This document shows, piece by piece, positions 14,534-23,880 of a stretch of 50,116 bases of DNA. The notes beneath the pieces were generated by a model. That model did not search any database and was not told the origin of the DNA. It saw only the letters and a list, made by a program, of their open reading frames with translations. This DNA is from DATATV01 sp035551355 (lineage in GTDB: Bacteria; Actinomycetota; Actinomycetes; Mycobacteriales; Pseudonocardiaceae): positions 1-50,116 of the forward strand of contig DASZNF010000072.1 of NCBI GenBank assembly GCA_035551355.1. Reading direction: 5' to 3'. Made by a program: the position numbers and the translations under genes. The first letter of the stretch is position 1; each line of letters opens with the position of its first letter.

Positions 14534-17152
14534 ATGCCCGTCACCCGGCACGACCCGCGGACCATCATCCGCAACGCCGCGGAGCTGCGTCAGGCCGGCG
14601 TGGACGCCTCCTGCGCCTCCCGACACGCCGACGCGCTGCGGCTGCTGCGCCGGGGAATGGACCTGCTCGATTCGATTCACCCGGTCGCGCCGGAGTTTCA
14701 CCAGGACTGGCTGCGCACCCGAATACGAATGTCGGTTTCGCTGGCTTTCACCGAAGCGGACAAGTTCGGATTCAGCGAGGGACTCGATCAGCTGACCGCG
14801 GTCCGCACGCTCATTCACGAATTTCCCGATCCCGAGGTGCGCGCGGAACTGCTCGAACCGCTCGACCACAATCACGGACTGTTGCTGATGAGCGCGGGTC
14901 GGTGCGCGGAGAGCATCGCCTACTTCGACTCCTCGCTGGACTACCAGCGCGAGTGCCTGCGCCAGGCCGCCGATCCGGTGCCGCTGATCGAATCGCTGCT
15001 CAACACCCTGGCCACCCGGGGCATCGCGTTCACCCGGCTCGGGCGGCTGGCCGAGGCGCACGCCGATCTGCGGCGCGGGCTGCTGCTGGCCCGCCGCTAT
15101 CAGCTGCCCGGGTCGATCGCCGACATCCGGCGGCACCTTGGTTCGCTGGCGTTGCGCACCGGGGACGTCCCGGCGGCGCTGCGCCACTACGACCGCAGCG
15201 AACAAGACTACCTCGACCACGGCCTTGAGGTGCCCACCCTGCTGGGGTTGGCGCAGGCCCAGGCGTTGCTGGTCGCCGGGCTGGCCAAGGAGGCGGCTGC
15301 CCACCTCGACGAGGTGCTGCCGATCATGCACGAACGGCAGAGCGCCAACCGGGAGCTGGCCGACGCCGAGTTCTACCGGGCGACCGCGGGGTTGCTCAAC
15401 GACGAGATCGACCTGGTGCGGCGGCTGGCCCACTCGGCCGGACGGCGGATGCGGCAGTGGGGGTGCCGGATCTGTGTGGCCAACGCCGCCCTGTTGGGGT
15501 TGCGCGCCGATGTGCGGGAGGCGTTGCGCGGCAACGAGATCCCGGCCCGGCTGCACACCCGGGCGACCCAGCTGGCCGAGTCGATGGACGCCGAACCCGT
15601 GCCGCTGGACATCCAGGCCGCGGTGGCCCGCATGCTGGCCGCCCGGCTGGAGATCCGCAGTGGCCGCACCGCACCCGCCGCCGCGCTGCTGGCGCAGGTG
15701 CCCACCCCGCAGCCGCTGCATCCGATCGACTATCGGATGCTGCGCAGGCTGTGCCGGGCCGAACTGGCCGTGCCCACCCAGGGCCCGGGCGCGGCGCTGG
15801 CCGAGATCTCGGCCGGACTGACCGAGCTGGAGGAAGTGCGCGACCGGATGGGCGCGCTGGAACTGGTGTCGGGCACCGCGTTGCACGGCCGGGAACTGGC
15901 CGATCTGGCCGTACGGCTGGTGCTGGCCGAGGGCGATCCGCGGCGGTTGTTCGACTGGGTGGAGCGCACTCGTGCGCAGAGCTACCGCTACGAGCCGCGG
16001 GCCGAGCCCGATGCGCGGACCGCCGAGCGGATGATGCGCACTCGGCAACTCGTGGCGCCCATCGGCCCGACCGAGCACGAGGTGCACGCGCTGGCCCAGA
16101 CCCGCCGCGCCGTTGAGGTGCCCGCGCCGCGCGCGGCCTATCCGCTGGGCTGGCATGTCGGTCAGCGCGGGGCCGCGCGGCCGACGGCGCGGCTGGACGC
16201 GGTCGCCGCCCAACTGGGACGGCGGGCGCTGGTGAGTTTCGTGGCCTCGGCCGACGAACTGGTGGCGCTGGTGGTGCGCGACGGCGAGGCCCGGCTGGTG
16301 CGACTGGGTTCGGTGGCCCGGGCCGAGGAGAACGCCCGCATGCTCGACGCCGATCTGGGCGCGCTGGCCCCGGACGGGCTGCCGGCCAAGCTGACCGAGG
16401 TGGTGATGACCTCCGCCCGCCGGCAGGCCGCGCTGTTGGACGAGCAGCTGGTGGCGCCGCTGGCCGGGCTGCTCGGTGACCGGGAGTTGGTGATCGTGCC
16501 GGCCGACGCGCTGTATGCGGTGCCCTGGGGGGTGCTGCCCGGGTTGCGATCCCGGCCGGTGGTGGTGACCCCGTCGGCCACCGCGTGGCTGGCCGCCGAA
16601 CGGGCCGAACCGGCCCGGGGCGGTGCGGTGGTGCTGGTCTGCGGACCGCGATTGCCGCACGCCCAGGCCGAAATCGACCGCCTCGCCACCCGGTACGCCC
16701 GGTCGACGGTGCGCTCCGGCGCGGGCGCGACGGTCGATTCGGTGCTCGACGCGATGGACGGCGCGGCGCTGACCCATGTCGCCGCGCATGGCGCGCACGA
16801 ACCGGAGAATGCGTTGTTCTCCCGGCTGGAACTGGCCGACGGGGTGTTGTTCGCCCACCAGATCACCGCGCTGCGCCGGCCGCCCCGCCAGGTCGTGCTG
16901 GCCGCCTGCGAGCTCGCCCTCAACCGCATCCGGCCCGGCACCGAGCCGCTGGGGTTCGCCAGCGCGCTGCTGGCCAGCGGTTCGGTCACGGTGATCGCGC
17001 CGGTCAACCGGGTCGGCGATCAGGCGGCCGCGGCGGCCATGCACGACTACCACACCCGGCTGGCCCGCGGCGACCGTCCGGCGGTCGCGCTGGCCGCCAC
17101 GATCGCCGCCGACCCGATGCGCCGCCCGTTCCTGTGTCTTGGCGCCGGCTGA
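14534..17152 (+). CDS. TPR-CHAT protein (caspase-like protease fold)
   Basis: 872 residues from the ATG at 14534. An in-frame ATG at 14453 lies just after the peptide stop but would put the 14471 hairpin inside the gene. No strong ribosome site precedes either. Residues about 20-400 are TPR-like helical repeats (GRLAEAHADLRRGLLLARRY; RTGDVPAALRHYDRSEQDYL). Residues about 560-872 form a CHAT domain with the catalytic pair H752 (HVAAHGAHE) and C792 (LAACELALNR), and the usual GFASALLASGSVTVIAP strand near the end. CHAT proteases cleave proteins when triggered, as in TPR-CHAT partners of type III-E CRISPR and in bacterial immunity modules. Here no CRISPR gene is present. The trigger and target are unknown; the STAND protein downstream and the cysteine peptide upstream are candidate partners. 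Confidence 0.88.
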   Translation: MPVTRHDPRTIIRNAAELRQAGVDASCASRHADALRLLRRGMDLLDSIHPVAPEFHQDWLRTRIRMSVSLAFTEADKFGFSEGLDQLTAVRTLIHEFPDPEVRAELLEPLDHNHGLLLMSAGRCAESIAYFDSSLDYQRECLRQAADPVPLIESLLNTLATRGIAFTRLGRLAEAHADLRRGLLLARRYQLPGSIADIRRHLGSLALRTGDVPAALRHYDRSEQDYLDHGLEVPTLLGLAQAQALLVAGLAKEAAAHLDEVLPIMHERQSANRELADAEFYRATAGLLNDEIDLVRRLAHSAGRRMRQWGCRICVANAALLGLRADVREALRGNEIPARLHTRATQLAESMDAEPVPLDIQAAVARMLAARLEIRSGRTAPAAALLAQVPTPQPLHPIDYRMLRRLCRAELAVPTQGPGAALAEISAGLTELEEVRDRMGALELVSGTALHGRELADLAVRLVLAEGDPRRLFDWVERTRAQSYRYEPRAEPDARTAERMMRTRQLVAPIGPTEHEVHALAQTRRAVEVPAPRAAYPLGWHVGQRGAARPTARLDAVAAQLGRRALVSFVASADELVALVVRDGEARLVRLGSVARAEENARMLDADLGALAPDGLPAKLTEVVMTSARRQAALLDEQLVAPLAGLLGDRELVIVPADALYAVPWGVLPGLRSRPVVVTPSATAWLAAERAEPARGGAVVLVCGPRLPHAQAEIDRLATRYARSTVRSGAGATVDSVLDAMDGAALTHVAAHGAHEPENALFSRLELADGVLFAHQITALRRPPRQVVLAACELALNRIRPGTEPLGFASALLASGSVTVIAPVNRVGDQAAAAAMHDYHTRLARGDRPAVALAATIAADPMRRPFLCLGAG

Positions 17153-17265
17153 CAATCCGGTTGTCGCGGAATCCCGGCCGGCGATCAGCAGAAATGACGT
17201 TGATTTAATCGGATTGACCCTTTCGCACCATGATTCGCGCCCGGCGAGAACACATTTGGCCCAAC

Positions 17266-17318
17266 TTCACCCGATGGTGTGAATTTCGGTTAAATCACAC
17301 GCGGTTCACCTGCGTGAA
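17266..17318. promoter_or_regulatory. Cluster of nested inverted repeats upstream of the STAND gene
   Basis: TTCAC-N8-GTGAA (17266-17283), GTGTGA-N12-TCACAC (17277-17300) and TTCAC-N4-GTGAA (17305-17318) overlap or adjoin within 53 bases. All arms are perfect. They lie about 85-135 bases before the proposed start and look like a binding region for one or more dimeric regulators. No regulator gene of matching type is next to it. Confidence 0.45.
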
Positions 17319-17400
17319 TATCATCACAGGCCGGACTGGTACGGCTAAAACGATCCGGGCCGACCCCATGCCAGCGGACGCTGGGCCACACTATGGCGCT

Positions 17401-20400
17401 GTGCCGGACAACGTGGATGTCGGGAACGCTGTCGGTCACGTCAGGGACAGCGAAGTGGTACAGGCCAACATGATTGACGGTGGCGTGTACCACTCCACGG
17501 TGCGCCCGGCGCAAAGCGCCACCCAGCCGATCTATCACGCGGGCCGGGATCAGCTTTTCGTCAACGGAACACTGGCCACCGTCCAGGGCGCACCGGTCGC
17601 GCATTCGGCATATCTGGAACAGGTGCAGCGCATCGCCCCGCCGGAGTTGAAGGATCGCGATCCCGAATTGGTGGAACTGGCGCGGTTCTGCACCCAGCCC
17701 GATGGTGCTTCCTATGCGGCGTGGCGGGGCCCGGCCTGGGCCGGAAAATCGGCGCTGATGGCCTGGTTCGTGTTGCATCCGCCGCCGGACGTGCGGGTGA
17801 TCTCGTTCTTCGTCACCGCCCGCTACGCCGCGCAGTCCGACCGCGTCGCGTTCGCCGACGTGCTGCTGGAACAGCTGGCCGAACTGCTCAACCGGCCGAT
17901 CCCCGGCTACCTAACCGACGCCACCCGCGACTGTCACCTGCTGCACCTGCTCACCGACGCGGCCACCGCCTGCGCCCAGGCCGGCAGCCGGCTGGTCCTG
18001 GTGGTCGACGGACTGGACGAGGACAGCGGCGTATACGCCGGATCGGACGGCCACAGCATCGCCGCGCTGCTGCCCGGCCAGCCGGTCGGCGGGATGCGGA
18101 TCGTGGTGTCCGGCCGGCCCGATCCGCCGGTCCCCGAGGATGTGCCGGGAGATCACCCGCTGCGCGACGCCTCGATCGTGCGCGAGCTGCGGCCCTCGCC
18201 GCACGCCGTGGTGGTCAAGACCGACGCCCAGCGCGAACTCAAACGCCTGCTGCGCGGCACCACGGTGCAACGCGACCTGCTCGGCCTGGTGACCGCGGCC
18301 GGCGGCGGCCTGAGCGGCCCGGATCTGGCCGAGCTGACCGGCTGCCTCGGCTGGCAGGTGGAGGAGCACCTGCACGCGGTGTCCGGGCGCACCTTCAGCC
18401 GGCGGGTCAACCGCTGGCAGCCCGGTATCGGACCCGAGGTGTACGTGCTGGGGCACGAGGAACTGCGCACCGCGGCCGCCGAATACCTGGGCCGGCGCCG
18501 GCTGGCCGACTACCGGCGGCGCCTGCACGAGTGGTGCGACCACGTCCGGGCCGTCGGCTGGCCCCCGGGCACCTCGGAATACCTGTTACGCGGCTACTTC
18601 CGGCTGTTGCAGGACACCGGCGACACAGCCCGGATGGTCGCCTGCGCGACCGACGATCTGCGGCACGACCGGATGCTGGACATCACCGGTGGCGACGCCG
18701 CCGCGCTGGCCGAGATCCTGGCCGCGCAGGAGGCGGTCGCCAACCGGGCGGTGCCCGATCTGCTGGCGGTCATGCGGCTGGCGATGCACCGCGACACGCT
18801 CGCGCAGCGCAACGTCAACATCCCGATCCTGCTGCCGGCCGCGTGGACCGCGCTGGGCAACGTCAACCGGGCCAAGGCACTGGCGCGTTCGATCACCAAC
18901 GCCTACGACCAGGCTCGCGCCCTGATCCACCTGGTGGAGGCGCTGGCCCAGGCCGGTGATCCGCGCCGGGCCCGAATGCTCACCGACGAGGCCGAGACTC
19001 TCACCCGGTCCATCGACGACCGGTCCTTCCGGGCCCAGGCCCTGAGTCATCTCGCGCACGCGACCGCGCGCACCGGGGACATCGAACGGGCCGAGGTCAT
19101 CGCCCACACCATCCCGGATGCCGATCTGCGCGCCCGTGCGCTGGCCGATCTGGTGCGCGGCATCGCCGACCAGGGCGCGCTGGACCGGGCCGAGTCACTG
19201 GCCCGGTCGGTCAACGAGCCGATGCGGGCGCTGATCATGAGCGACCTGGTTCGGGCCCTGGTCCGGACCGGACAGCTGGACCGGGCCAACGCGCTCACCC
19301 AGGACATCAGCGACCCCGAATTCCGGGCCAGGGCCCAGATCCACGTGGTGTCGGCGGTGGCAGGCACCGACCTGGGCCGCGGCGAGTCGCTGGCCCGATG
19401 CGTCGCCGAGTCCTACCCGCGATTCCGGGCGTTGATCTACGTGCTGGACGCGGCGATCGCGGCGGAAGACGAGGCGCGGCAAGGCAATCTGATCGCCGAG
19501 CTGCACCGGCGGCTGGAGACCATCGCCGACCCGCTGTCCCGGTCCCGGGCGATGACGCACCTGATCCGGTCGGTCGCGGCGGCGGGCGACCGGGAGCGGG
19601 CGGCGGAGCTGGTGACCGAGGCTCGCGCGCTGGCCCGGGGCATCGCCAGTCCGCTCGCCCGGGCCGAGGCGCTGACCGATCTGGTGCCCGCGATCGGCGC
19701 GACCGGCGACGTCTCCTCGGCCGAGTTGCTCGCGACCACCATCACCGACCAGTCGCTGCGGGCCGAGGCCACCGCCGAACTGGTCGAAGTGGTCGCGCGG
19801 TCGGGCCAGATCGACCGGGCCGAGACGCTGGCCCGCTCGATCCACGGCCCCCGGGGACAGACCACCGCACTCAACGCGCTGGCCCGGACCGTGGTCGCGG
19901 CCGGTCAGCTCACCCGCGCAGAGACCCTGGCCCGCAGCATCGACGACGGCTACGCCCGGGCCCAGGCACTGTCGGATCTGGTGGGGGCACTGGCCGGGAT
20001 GGGTGCGGTCATGCAGGCCGAGACGGTGGCCGGGTCGATCGACGACCCGGACTGGCGCACGCAGGCGCTGACCTGCCTGGTCCGGGCGGTCGTCGGCTGG
20101 GGCGACACCGAGCATCTGCGGACGCTGGCCCGCCAGGCCGAGAAGTCCGCGCTGGCCATCGGCGAACCCAGCCAGCGGGCCCGGATGCTCACGGATCTGC
20201 TGGCCGAACTGGTCGCGGCGGGCGAACCGGACCGGGCCCGGGAACTGGCCGCCCAGGCCGAAGCGGCCGCCCGGTCCATCATCGCGCCCGACCAGCGGGC
20301 CCGGCTGCTGACCGCCCTGGTCCGCGCGGTGGCCGCGACCGGCGATCTGACCCGCGCCGAGGCGCTGACCACCGTGATCGACGCCCCCAACTGGCGAGTG

Positions 20401-21555
20401 CGGGCGCTGGTCGAGCTCATCCAGGTGGTGCCCACCTCGGCCGACCCGGACCAGCTGGCCGAACTGGCCGTACGCGTGGAGCAGCTGGTCAAGTCCATGC
20501 CCGACGCGCAGGCGCAGGCCCAGTCGCTGATGGAGCTGGCCGACGCGGTCGCCACCGCGGGCCGGCTCGACCAGGCCGAGAAGCTGGCCCGGTCGATCAT
20601 CGAGGAGGAACCGCAGACACAGGCGCTGGTCAATCTGGTCCGGGCCAGCGCGAAGGCCGGCGAGATCGACCGGGCCGAGGCCCTGGTGCGGTCGATCGGC
20701 AGCGCCTTCGCCCAGGTTCAGGCGCTCACCGGCCTGATCCAGGCGGTTGCCGCGACCGGTGACGCATGGCGGGCGGAACGCCTGCTGGGCCTGGTGTCCA
20801 CTCCGGACTGGCAGGCGCATCTGTTGTCCCACCTGGTGCTCGCGGTGGCGGAGTCGGGCGATCTGGCGCTGGCCCGGCGGCTTGCCGTGCGGGCCAGGGC
20901 AACCGTGCACGCCATCTCGGCGCCGGACACGCGGGCTCGCGCGCTGAGCACCCTGGTGCACGCGCTGGCCCGGGCCGGCGAGATCGATCAGGCCGAGAAC
21001 CTGGCCCGGGCCACCAGTCCGCGCACTCCGCATTCCCGGGTGTACCTGGTCGAGGGCGCGGCCCGGGCGGGTGAGCTGGATCGCGCCGAACTGATCGCCT
21101 ACTCGATCACCAGCCCGATTTTCTGTGCCCGGGCGCTGATCCGGTTGGTGTGCGCCATGTCCGACGACGCCGGGCGGGTGCAGCGGCTGGCCGCCGACGC
21201 CGAGTCGATGGCCCAGGCCATCACCGAACCCGGCCGGCGCGCCCAGACGCTGGGCGAGTTGGCGACCGCGCTGGGCCGGGCCGGGGAGATCGACCGGGCC
21301 GAGGTGCTGGCCCGCTCGATCGGCGACCCGGACGAGCAGGCCCGGGCGTTGACCACGCTGGCCGCGTGCGCACCGGCGCGGGCCCGGCGCTTGCTGGCCC
21401 GGGCCTTCCTGGTCGGCGATTGGACCATTCCGTTGCCCGCGTTGGTTCCCGGGGAGCGCGCCGTGCTGACCGAACTGGCCGACGACGCGTTGCGCCGGCA
21501 TCAGCGGTGCGCACCAGACGATTCGGGTGATTCCGGTGTGGAGGACCGGGATTAG
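17401..21555 (+). CDS. STAND NTPase with a long helical repeat array
   Basis: 1384 residues from the GTG at 17401 (ATG at 17368 also possible; neither has a good ribosome site). Residues about 5-35 hold a glycine-rich beta-like motif (GNAVGHVRDSEVVQANMIDGG), seen at the N-terminus of many actinobacterial signalling NTPases. The NTPase core has Walker A WRGPAWAGKSAL (about 110), Walker B LVLVVDGLDED (about 200) and SGRPD (about 235). From about residue 480 to 1350 a unit of roughly 34 residues repeats about 25 times, consensus RAQALxxLVxAxAxxGDxxRAExLARSI, a TPR-like solenoid. Walker motifs look intact. Such proteins oligomerise after ligand binding to activate an effector; no effector domain is fused here, so the adjacent CHAT protein is the natural candidate. 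One rare TTA codon lies at 18586. Confidence 0.85.
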   Translation: MPDNVDVGNAVGHVRDSEVVQANMIDGGVYHSTVRPAQSATQPIYHAGRDQLFVNGTLATVQGAPVAHSAYLEQVQRIAPPELKDRDPELVELARFCTQPDGASYAAWRGPAWAGKSALMAWFVLHPPPDVRVISFFVTARYAAQSDRVAFADVLLEQLAELLNRPIPGYLTDATRDCHLLHLLTDAATACAQAGSRLVLVVDGLDEDSGVYAGSDGHSIAALLPGQPVGGMRIVVSGRPDPPVPEDVPGDHPLRDASIVRELRPSPHAVVVKTDAQRELKRLLRGTTVQRDLLGLVTAAGGGLSGPDLAELTGCLGWQVEEHLHAVSGRTFSRRVNRWQPGIGPEVYVLGHEELRTAAAEYLGRRRLADYRRRLHEWCDHVRAVGWPPGTSEYLLRGYFRLLQDTGDTARMVACATDDLRHDRMLDITGGDAAALAEILAAQEAVANRAVPDLLAVMRLAMHRDTLAQRNVNIPILLPAAWTALGNVNRAKALARSITNAYDQARALIHLVEALAQAGDPRRARMLTDEAETLTRSIDDRSFRAQALSHLAHATARTGDIERAEVIAHTIPDADLRARALADLVRGIADQGALDRAESLARSVNEPMRALIMSDLVRALVRTGQLDRANALTQDISDPEFRARAQIHVVSAVAGTDLGRGESLARCVAESYPRFRALIYVLDAAIAAEDEARQGNLIAELHRRLETIADPLSRSRAMTHLIRSVAAAGDRERAAELVTEARALARGIASPLARAEALTDLVPAIGATGDVSSAELLATTITDQSLRAEATAELVEVVARSGQIDRAETLARSIHGPRGQTTALNALARTVVAAGQLTRAETLARSIDDGYARAQALSDLVGALAGMGAVMQAETVAGSIDDPDWRTQALTCLVRAVVGWGDTEHLRTLARQAEKSALAIGEPSQRARMLTDLLAELVAAGEPDRARELAAQAEAAARSIIAPDQRARLLTALVRAVAATGDLTRAEALTTVIDAPNWRVRALVELIQVVPTSADPDQLAELAVRVEQLVKSMPDAQAQAQSLMELADAVATAGRLDQAEKLARSIIEEEPQTQALVNLVRASAKAGEIDRAEALVRSIGSAFAQVQALTGLIQAVAATGDAWRAERLLGLVSTPDWQAHLLSHLVLAVAESGDLALARRLAVRARATVHAISAPDTRARALSTLVHALARAGEIDQAENLARATSPRTPHSRVYLVEGAARAGELDRAELIAYSITSPIFCARALIRLVCAMSDDAGRVQRLAADAESMAQAITEPGRRAQTLGELATALGRAGEIDRAEVLARSIGDPDEQARALTTLAACAPARARRLLARAFLVGDWTIPLPALVPGERAVLTELADDALRRHQRCAPDDSGDSGVEDRD

Positions 21556-21692
21556 CCGTCTGCGCTTGCGCCGGGAAACACCGGCTGAGCAGGAATCGGT
21601 TTGGCCGAAGGCGATCGTGGATACGTCGATGATGTCGGTACCCTGAGTTACCGACGGAAACCGTTAGCCAGCAAAACAAAGCGGAGGACTCG

Positions 21693-22622
21693 ATGCGTGC
21701 ATCAGTGGGGACAGCCGCGGGCGCGGTGCTCGTGGCCACCGGCTTGGCCGTGGCCGGCTGCGCCTCAGGTGGTTCCAGCTCGGCCGCGGGGCCAGCCGCA
21801 ACTCCCAACAGCAGCGCGGCCACCGGAACGCCGGGCGGCGGCAACGTCGTGGCCGCCGCGTACACCAAGACGACCGCGGCCAAGACCGCGAAGACCACGA
21901 TCACCACCCAGATCGGCTCGGGCGGCCAGAGCATTCCGGTCACCGCCAACGGCGCGATCGACTTCGCGCGCAACACCGCGGACCTGACCGAGACGCTGCC
22001 GATGGGCCTTGGCAACGCGCAGACCCGGTTCGTCAACGGATTCCTGTACGAGCAGCTGCCCGCGGCGATCGCCAGCCGGATTTCCGGTGGCAAGCCGTGG
22101 ATCGCGATCAACGTCAACCAGCTCACCCAGCAGCAGACCGGATCCACGCTCTCGCAATTGCAGGGCGGCATGCCCGCCGATCCGGCCGACGCGCTGAACT
22201 ACCTGCGCGGCGCCAGTGACGATGTGCGCACCATCGGCCCGGACACCGTGGACAACACGCCGACCACGCACTACGCGATGACGCTGGATCTGAACAAGGC
22301 GCTGGCCAACTCCTCGCCGCAGTCCCAGCAGTCGGCCAAGAACCTGGAGCAGCAGTTGGGCGGCAGTACCCTGCCCGCGGACGTGTGGATCGACCAGCAG
22401 GGCCGGTTGCGCAAGATCTCCTTCAGCAAGGCGGTGAAACCGCAGGCCGCGCCGGCCACGACCACTTCGGGCGCTTCGGGCGCGCCGCCCAAGACGCCGA
22501 CCAGCATCGCGTTCACCGAGACGCTCAGCGATTTCGGCACCCCGGTGTCGGTGGCCGCGCCGACGGCCGAGCAAACCACCGACATCACCTCGAAGGTCGC
22601 CGGGCAGACCGGCGGGCACTGA
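21693..22622 (+). CDS. Secreted lipoprotein, LppX/LprG-like
   Basis: 309 residues. CGGAGGA lies 7-13 bases before the ATG. The signal peptide ends in the lipobox VAGC, so the protein is anchored to the outer face of the membrane through that Cys. A Ser/Gly/Ala linker precedes the folded part, whose pattern (KTTITTQIGSGGQSIPVTANG, then DVWIDQQGRLRKISF) resembles the actinobacterial LppX/LprG-like beta-sheet lipoproteins that bind lipids. It follows the STAND gene by 137 bases; a functional link is uncertain. Confidence 0.78.
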   Translation: MRASVGTAAGAVLVATGLAVAGCASGGSSSAAGPAATPNSSAATGTPGGGNVVAAAYTKTTAAKTAKTTITTQIGSGGQSIPVTANGAIDFARNTADLTETLPMGLGNAQTRFVNGFLYEQLPAAIASRISGGKPWIAINVNQLTQQQTGSTLSQLQGGMPADPADALNYLRGASDDVRTIGPDTVDNTPTTHYAMTLDLNKALANSSPQSQQSAKNLEQQLGGSTLPADVWIDQQGRLRKISFSKAVKPQAAPATTTSGASGAPPKTPTSIAFTETLSDFGTPVSVAAPTAEQTTDITSKVAGQTGGH

Positions 22623-22649
22623 CCTTCGCGAACAACCAACCGGAATACC

Positions 22650-22679
22650 GCCGCACCCCGGCCGGCACCGGGGTGCGGC
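22650..22679 (+). terminator. Terminator of the lipoprotein gene
   Basis: GCCGCACCCCGG (22650-22661) pairs perfectly with 22668-22679 over 12 bp, with a 6-base loop, 27 bases past the stop codon. The rest of the gap up to 22896 shows no gene that I can support. Confidence 0.75.
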
Positions 22680-22896
22680 GCCGTGTCCGGTGACCGCTAC
22701 AGCTCGGCCGGATGGTGGTCGGCGTAGCGCACCAGCCATGACCATCCTCCCCAATATCAACCAGTGACGTCACCATTCCGATGGAACCTGTGTCAGAGCC
22801 GGTGGGGCGCGGCCGACGGCGGATGCCGGGGCCGGTGACCGTGGGCTAATCTCGTGACGCCGCGGTTCCGGCCGGATCGTGGGACGGAGGTGGCCG

Positions 22897-23880
22897 ATGT
22901 CCGCGCACGTCGATCCCCCGTTGCCCGTACCGTTCACCCGGGCCCATTTCGAGACCCGGGAAGCCGGCCAGTTCGAACAACGCATCCGGGACATCTACGC
23001 GAACTGCCGGCTGAACATCGTCGGCAACCACCGCGATCTGCACTATCACCAGAGCAGCGTCAGCGCCGGAAAACTCACAGTGGACTCGGTGCGCTGCACC
23101 ATGCGCACCGCCAACGACATCGACCCGATCGACTACCTGATGTTCCTGCTGCCCATGGCCGGTCGCTACGCACTGCGCACCGGGTCCGAGGAGTACCGGC
23201 TGGATCGCGGCGATCCGCTGGTCTATCCGACGGGCGTGCCCATGTTCACCAACTGGGACGGCACCGAACTCCGTGTCCTGCGGCTGCCGCTGGACACGGT
23301 CGCGCAGGTGGCCGCCCGCTCCGGGCTCAACCCGGCGGAGTTCCGGCTGGACGCCAACCGGCCGGTGTCCCCGGCCGCGGGCCGGCACTGGCGCGACACC
23401 GTGCTGTACCTGCACCGCACCCTGATGGCCCCGCAGGCCCAGACCATTCACTCCCTGGTCTACGACGCGATGGTGGAGATGGCCGCGGCCTCGATCATCG
23501 CCACCTTCCCCAACAACCTCACCAACGCCGATCCGGCCCCCACCGGTCGCGCCGCGCCGGCCACCCTGCGCCGCGCGGTGGCCTACATCGACGCGCACGC
23601 GCACCAGTCGATCGTGCTGACCGACATCGCCGCGGCCGCCCGGGTCGGGCCGCGCGGGCTGCAGGCCGCGTTCGGCCGGCACCTCGGCCTGACTCCGCTG
23701 GCCTATCTGCGCCGGGTGCGGTTGGAGCACGCGCACCGGGAGCTCAAGGCGGCCGACCCGACCCGGGGCGCGACGGTGGCGGAGATCGCCGCGCGCTGGG
23801 GTTTCGCCAAACCGCAACGGTTCGCCCGCTACTACCGGGAGCACTACGGGGTGCTGCCCAGCCATACCCTGCGGACTTAG
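22897..23880 (+). CDS. AraC-family transcriptional regulator
   Basis: 327 residues. The ATG at 22897 has GGAGG 7-11 bases upstream. Residues about 20-190 form a cupin-like AraC_binding_2-type sensor domain. The last about 100 residues hold two helix-turn-helix motifs (LTDIAAAARVGPRGLQAAFG and VAEIAARWGFAKPQRFARYY). Such regulators often control catabolic genes for aromatics or fatty acids; the target is not evident here. Its stop codon overlaps the convergent methyltransferase by 4 bases. Confidence 0.88.
   Translation: MSAHVDPPLPVPFTRAHFETREAGQFEQRIRDIYANCRLNIVGNHRDLHYHQSSVSAGKLTVDSVRCTMRTANDIDPIDYLMFLLPMAGRYALRTGSEEYRLDRGDPLVYPTGVPMFTNWDGTELRVLRLPLDTVAQVAARSGLNPAEFRLDANRPVSPAAGRHWRDTVLYLHRTLMAPQAQTIHSLVYDAMVEMAAASIIATFPNNLTNADPAPTGRAAPATLRRAVAYIDAHAHQSIVLTDIAAAARVGPRGLQAAFGRHLGLTPLAYLRRVRLEHAHRELKAADPTRGATVAEIAARWGFAKPQRFARYYREHYGVLPSHTLRT

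Noticed and set aside
14459..17155. An 898-residue minus-strand open frame opposite the CHAT gene
   Set aside because: His/Gln/Gly/Arg-rich shadow translation without domains; the plus strand encodes recognisable TPR and CHAT motifs.
14118..22622. A CRISPR type III-E (TPR-CHAT/gRAMP) locus
   Set aside because: No repeats, no Cas7-like genes and no spacer array are visible near the CHAT gene.
22690..22750. Minus-strand short frame ending WLVRYADHHPAEL, possibly another gene remnant
   Set aside because: Only about 18 residues, and no family pattern could be recognised.
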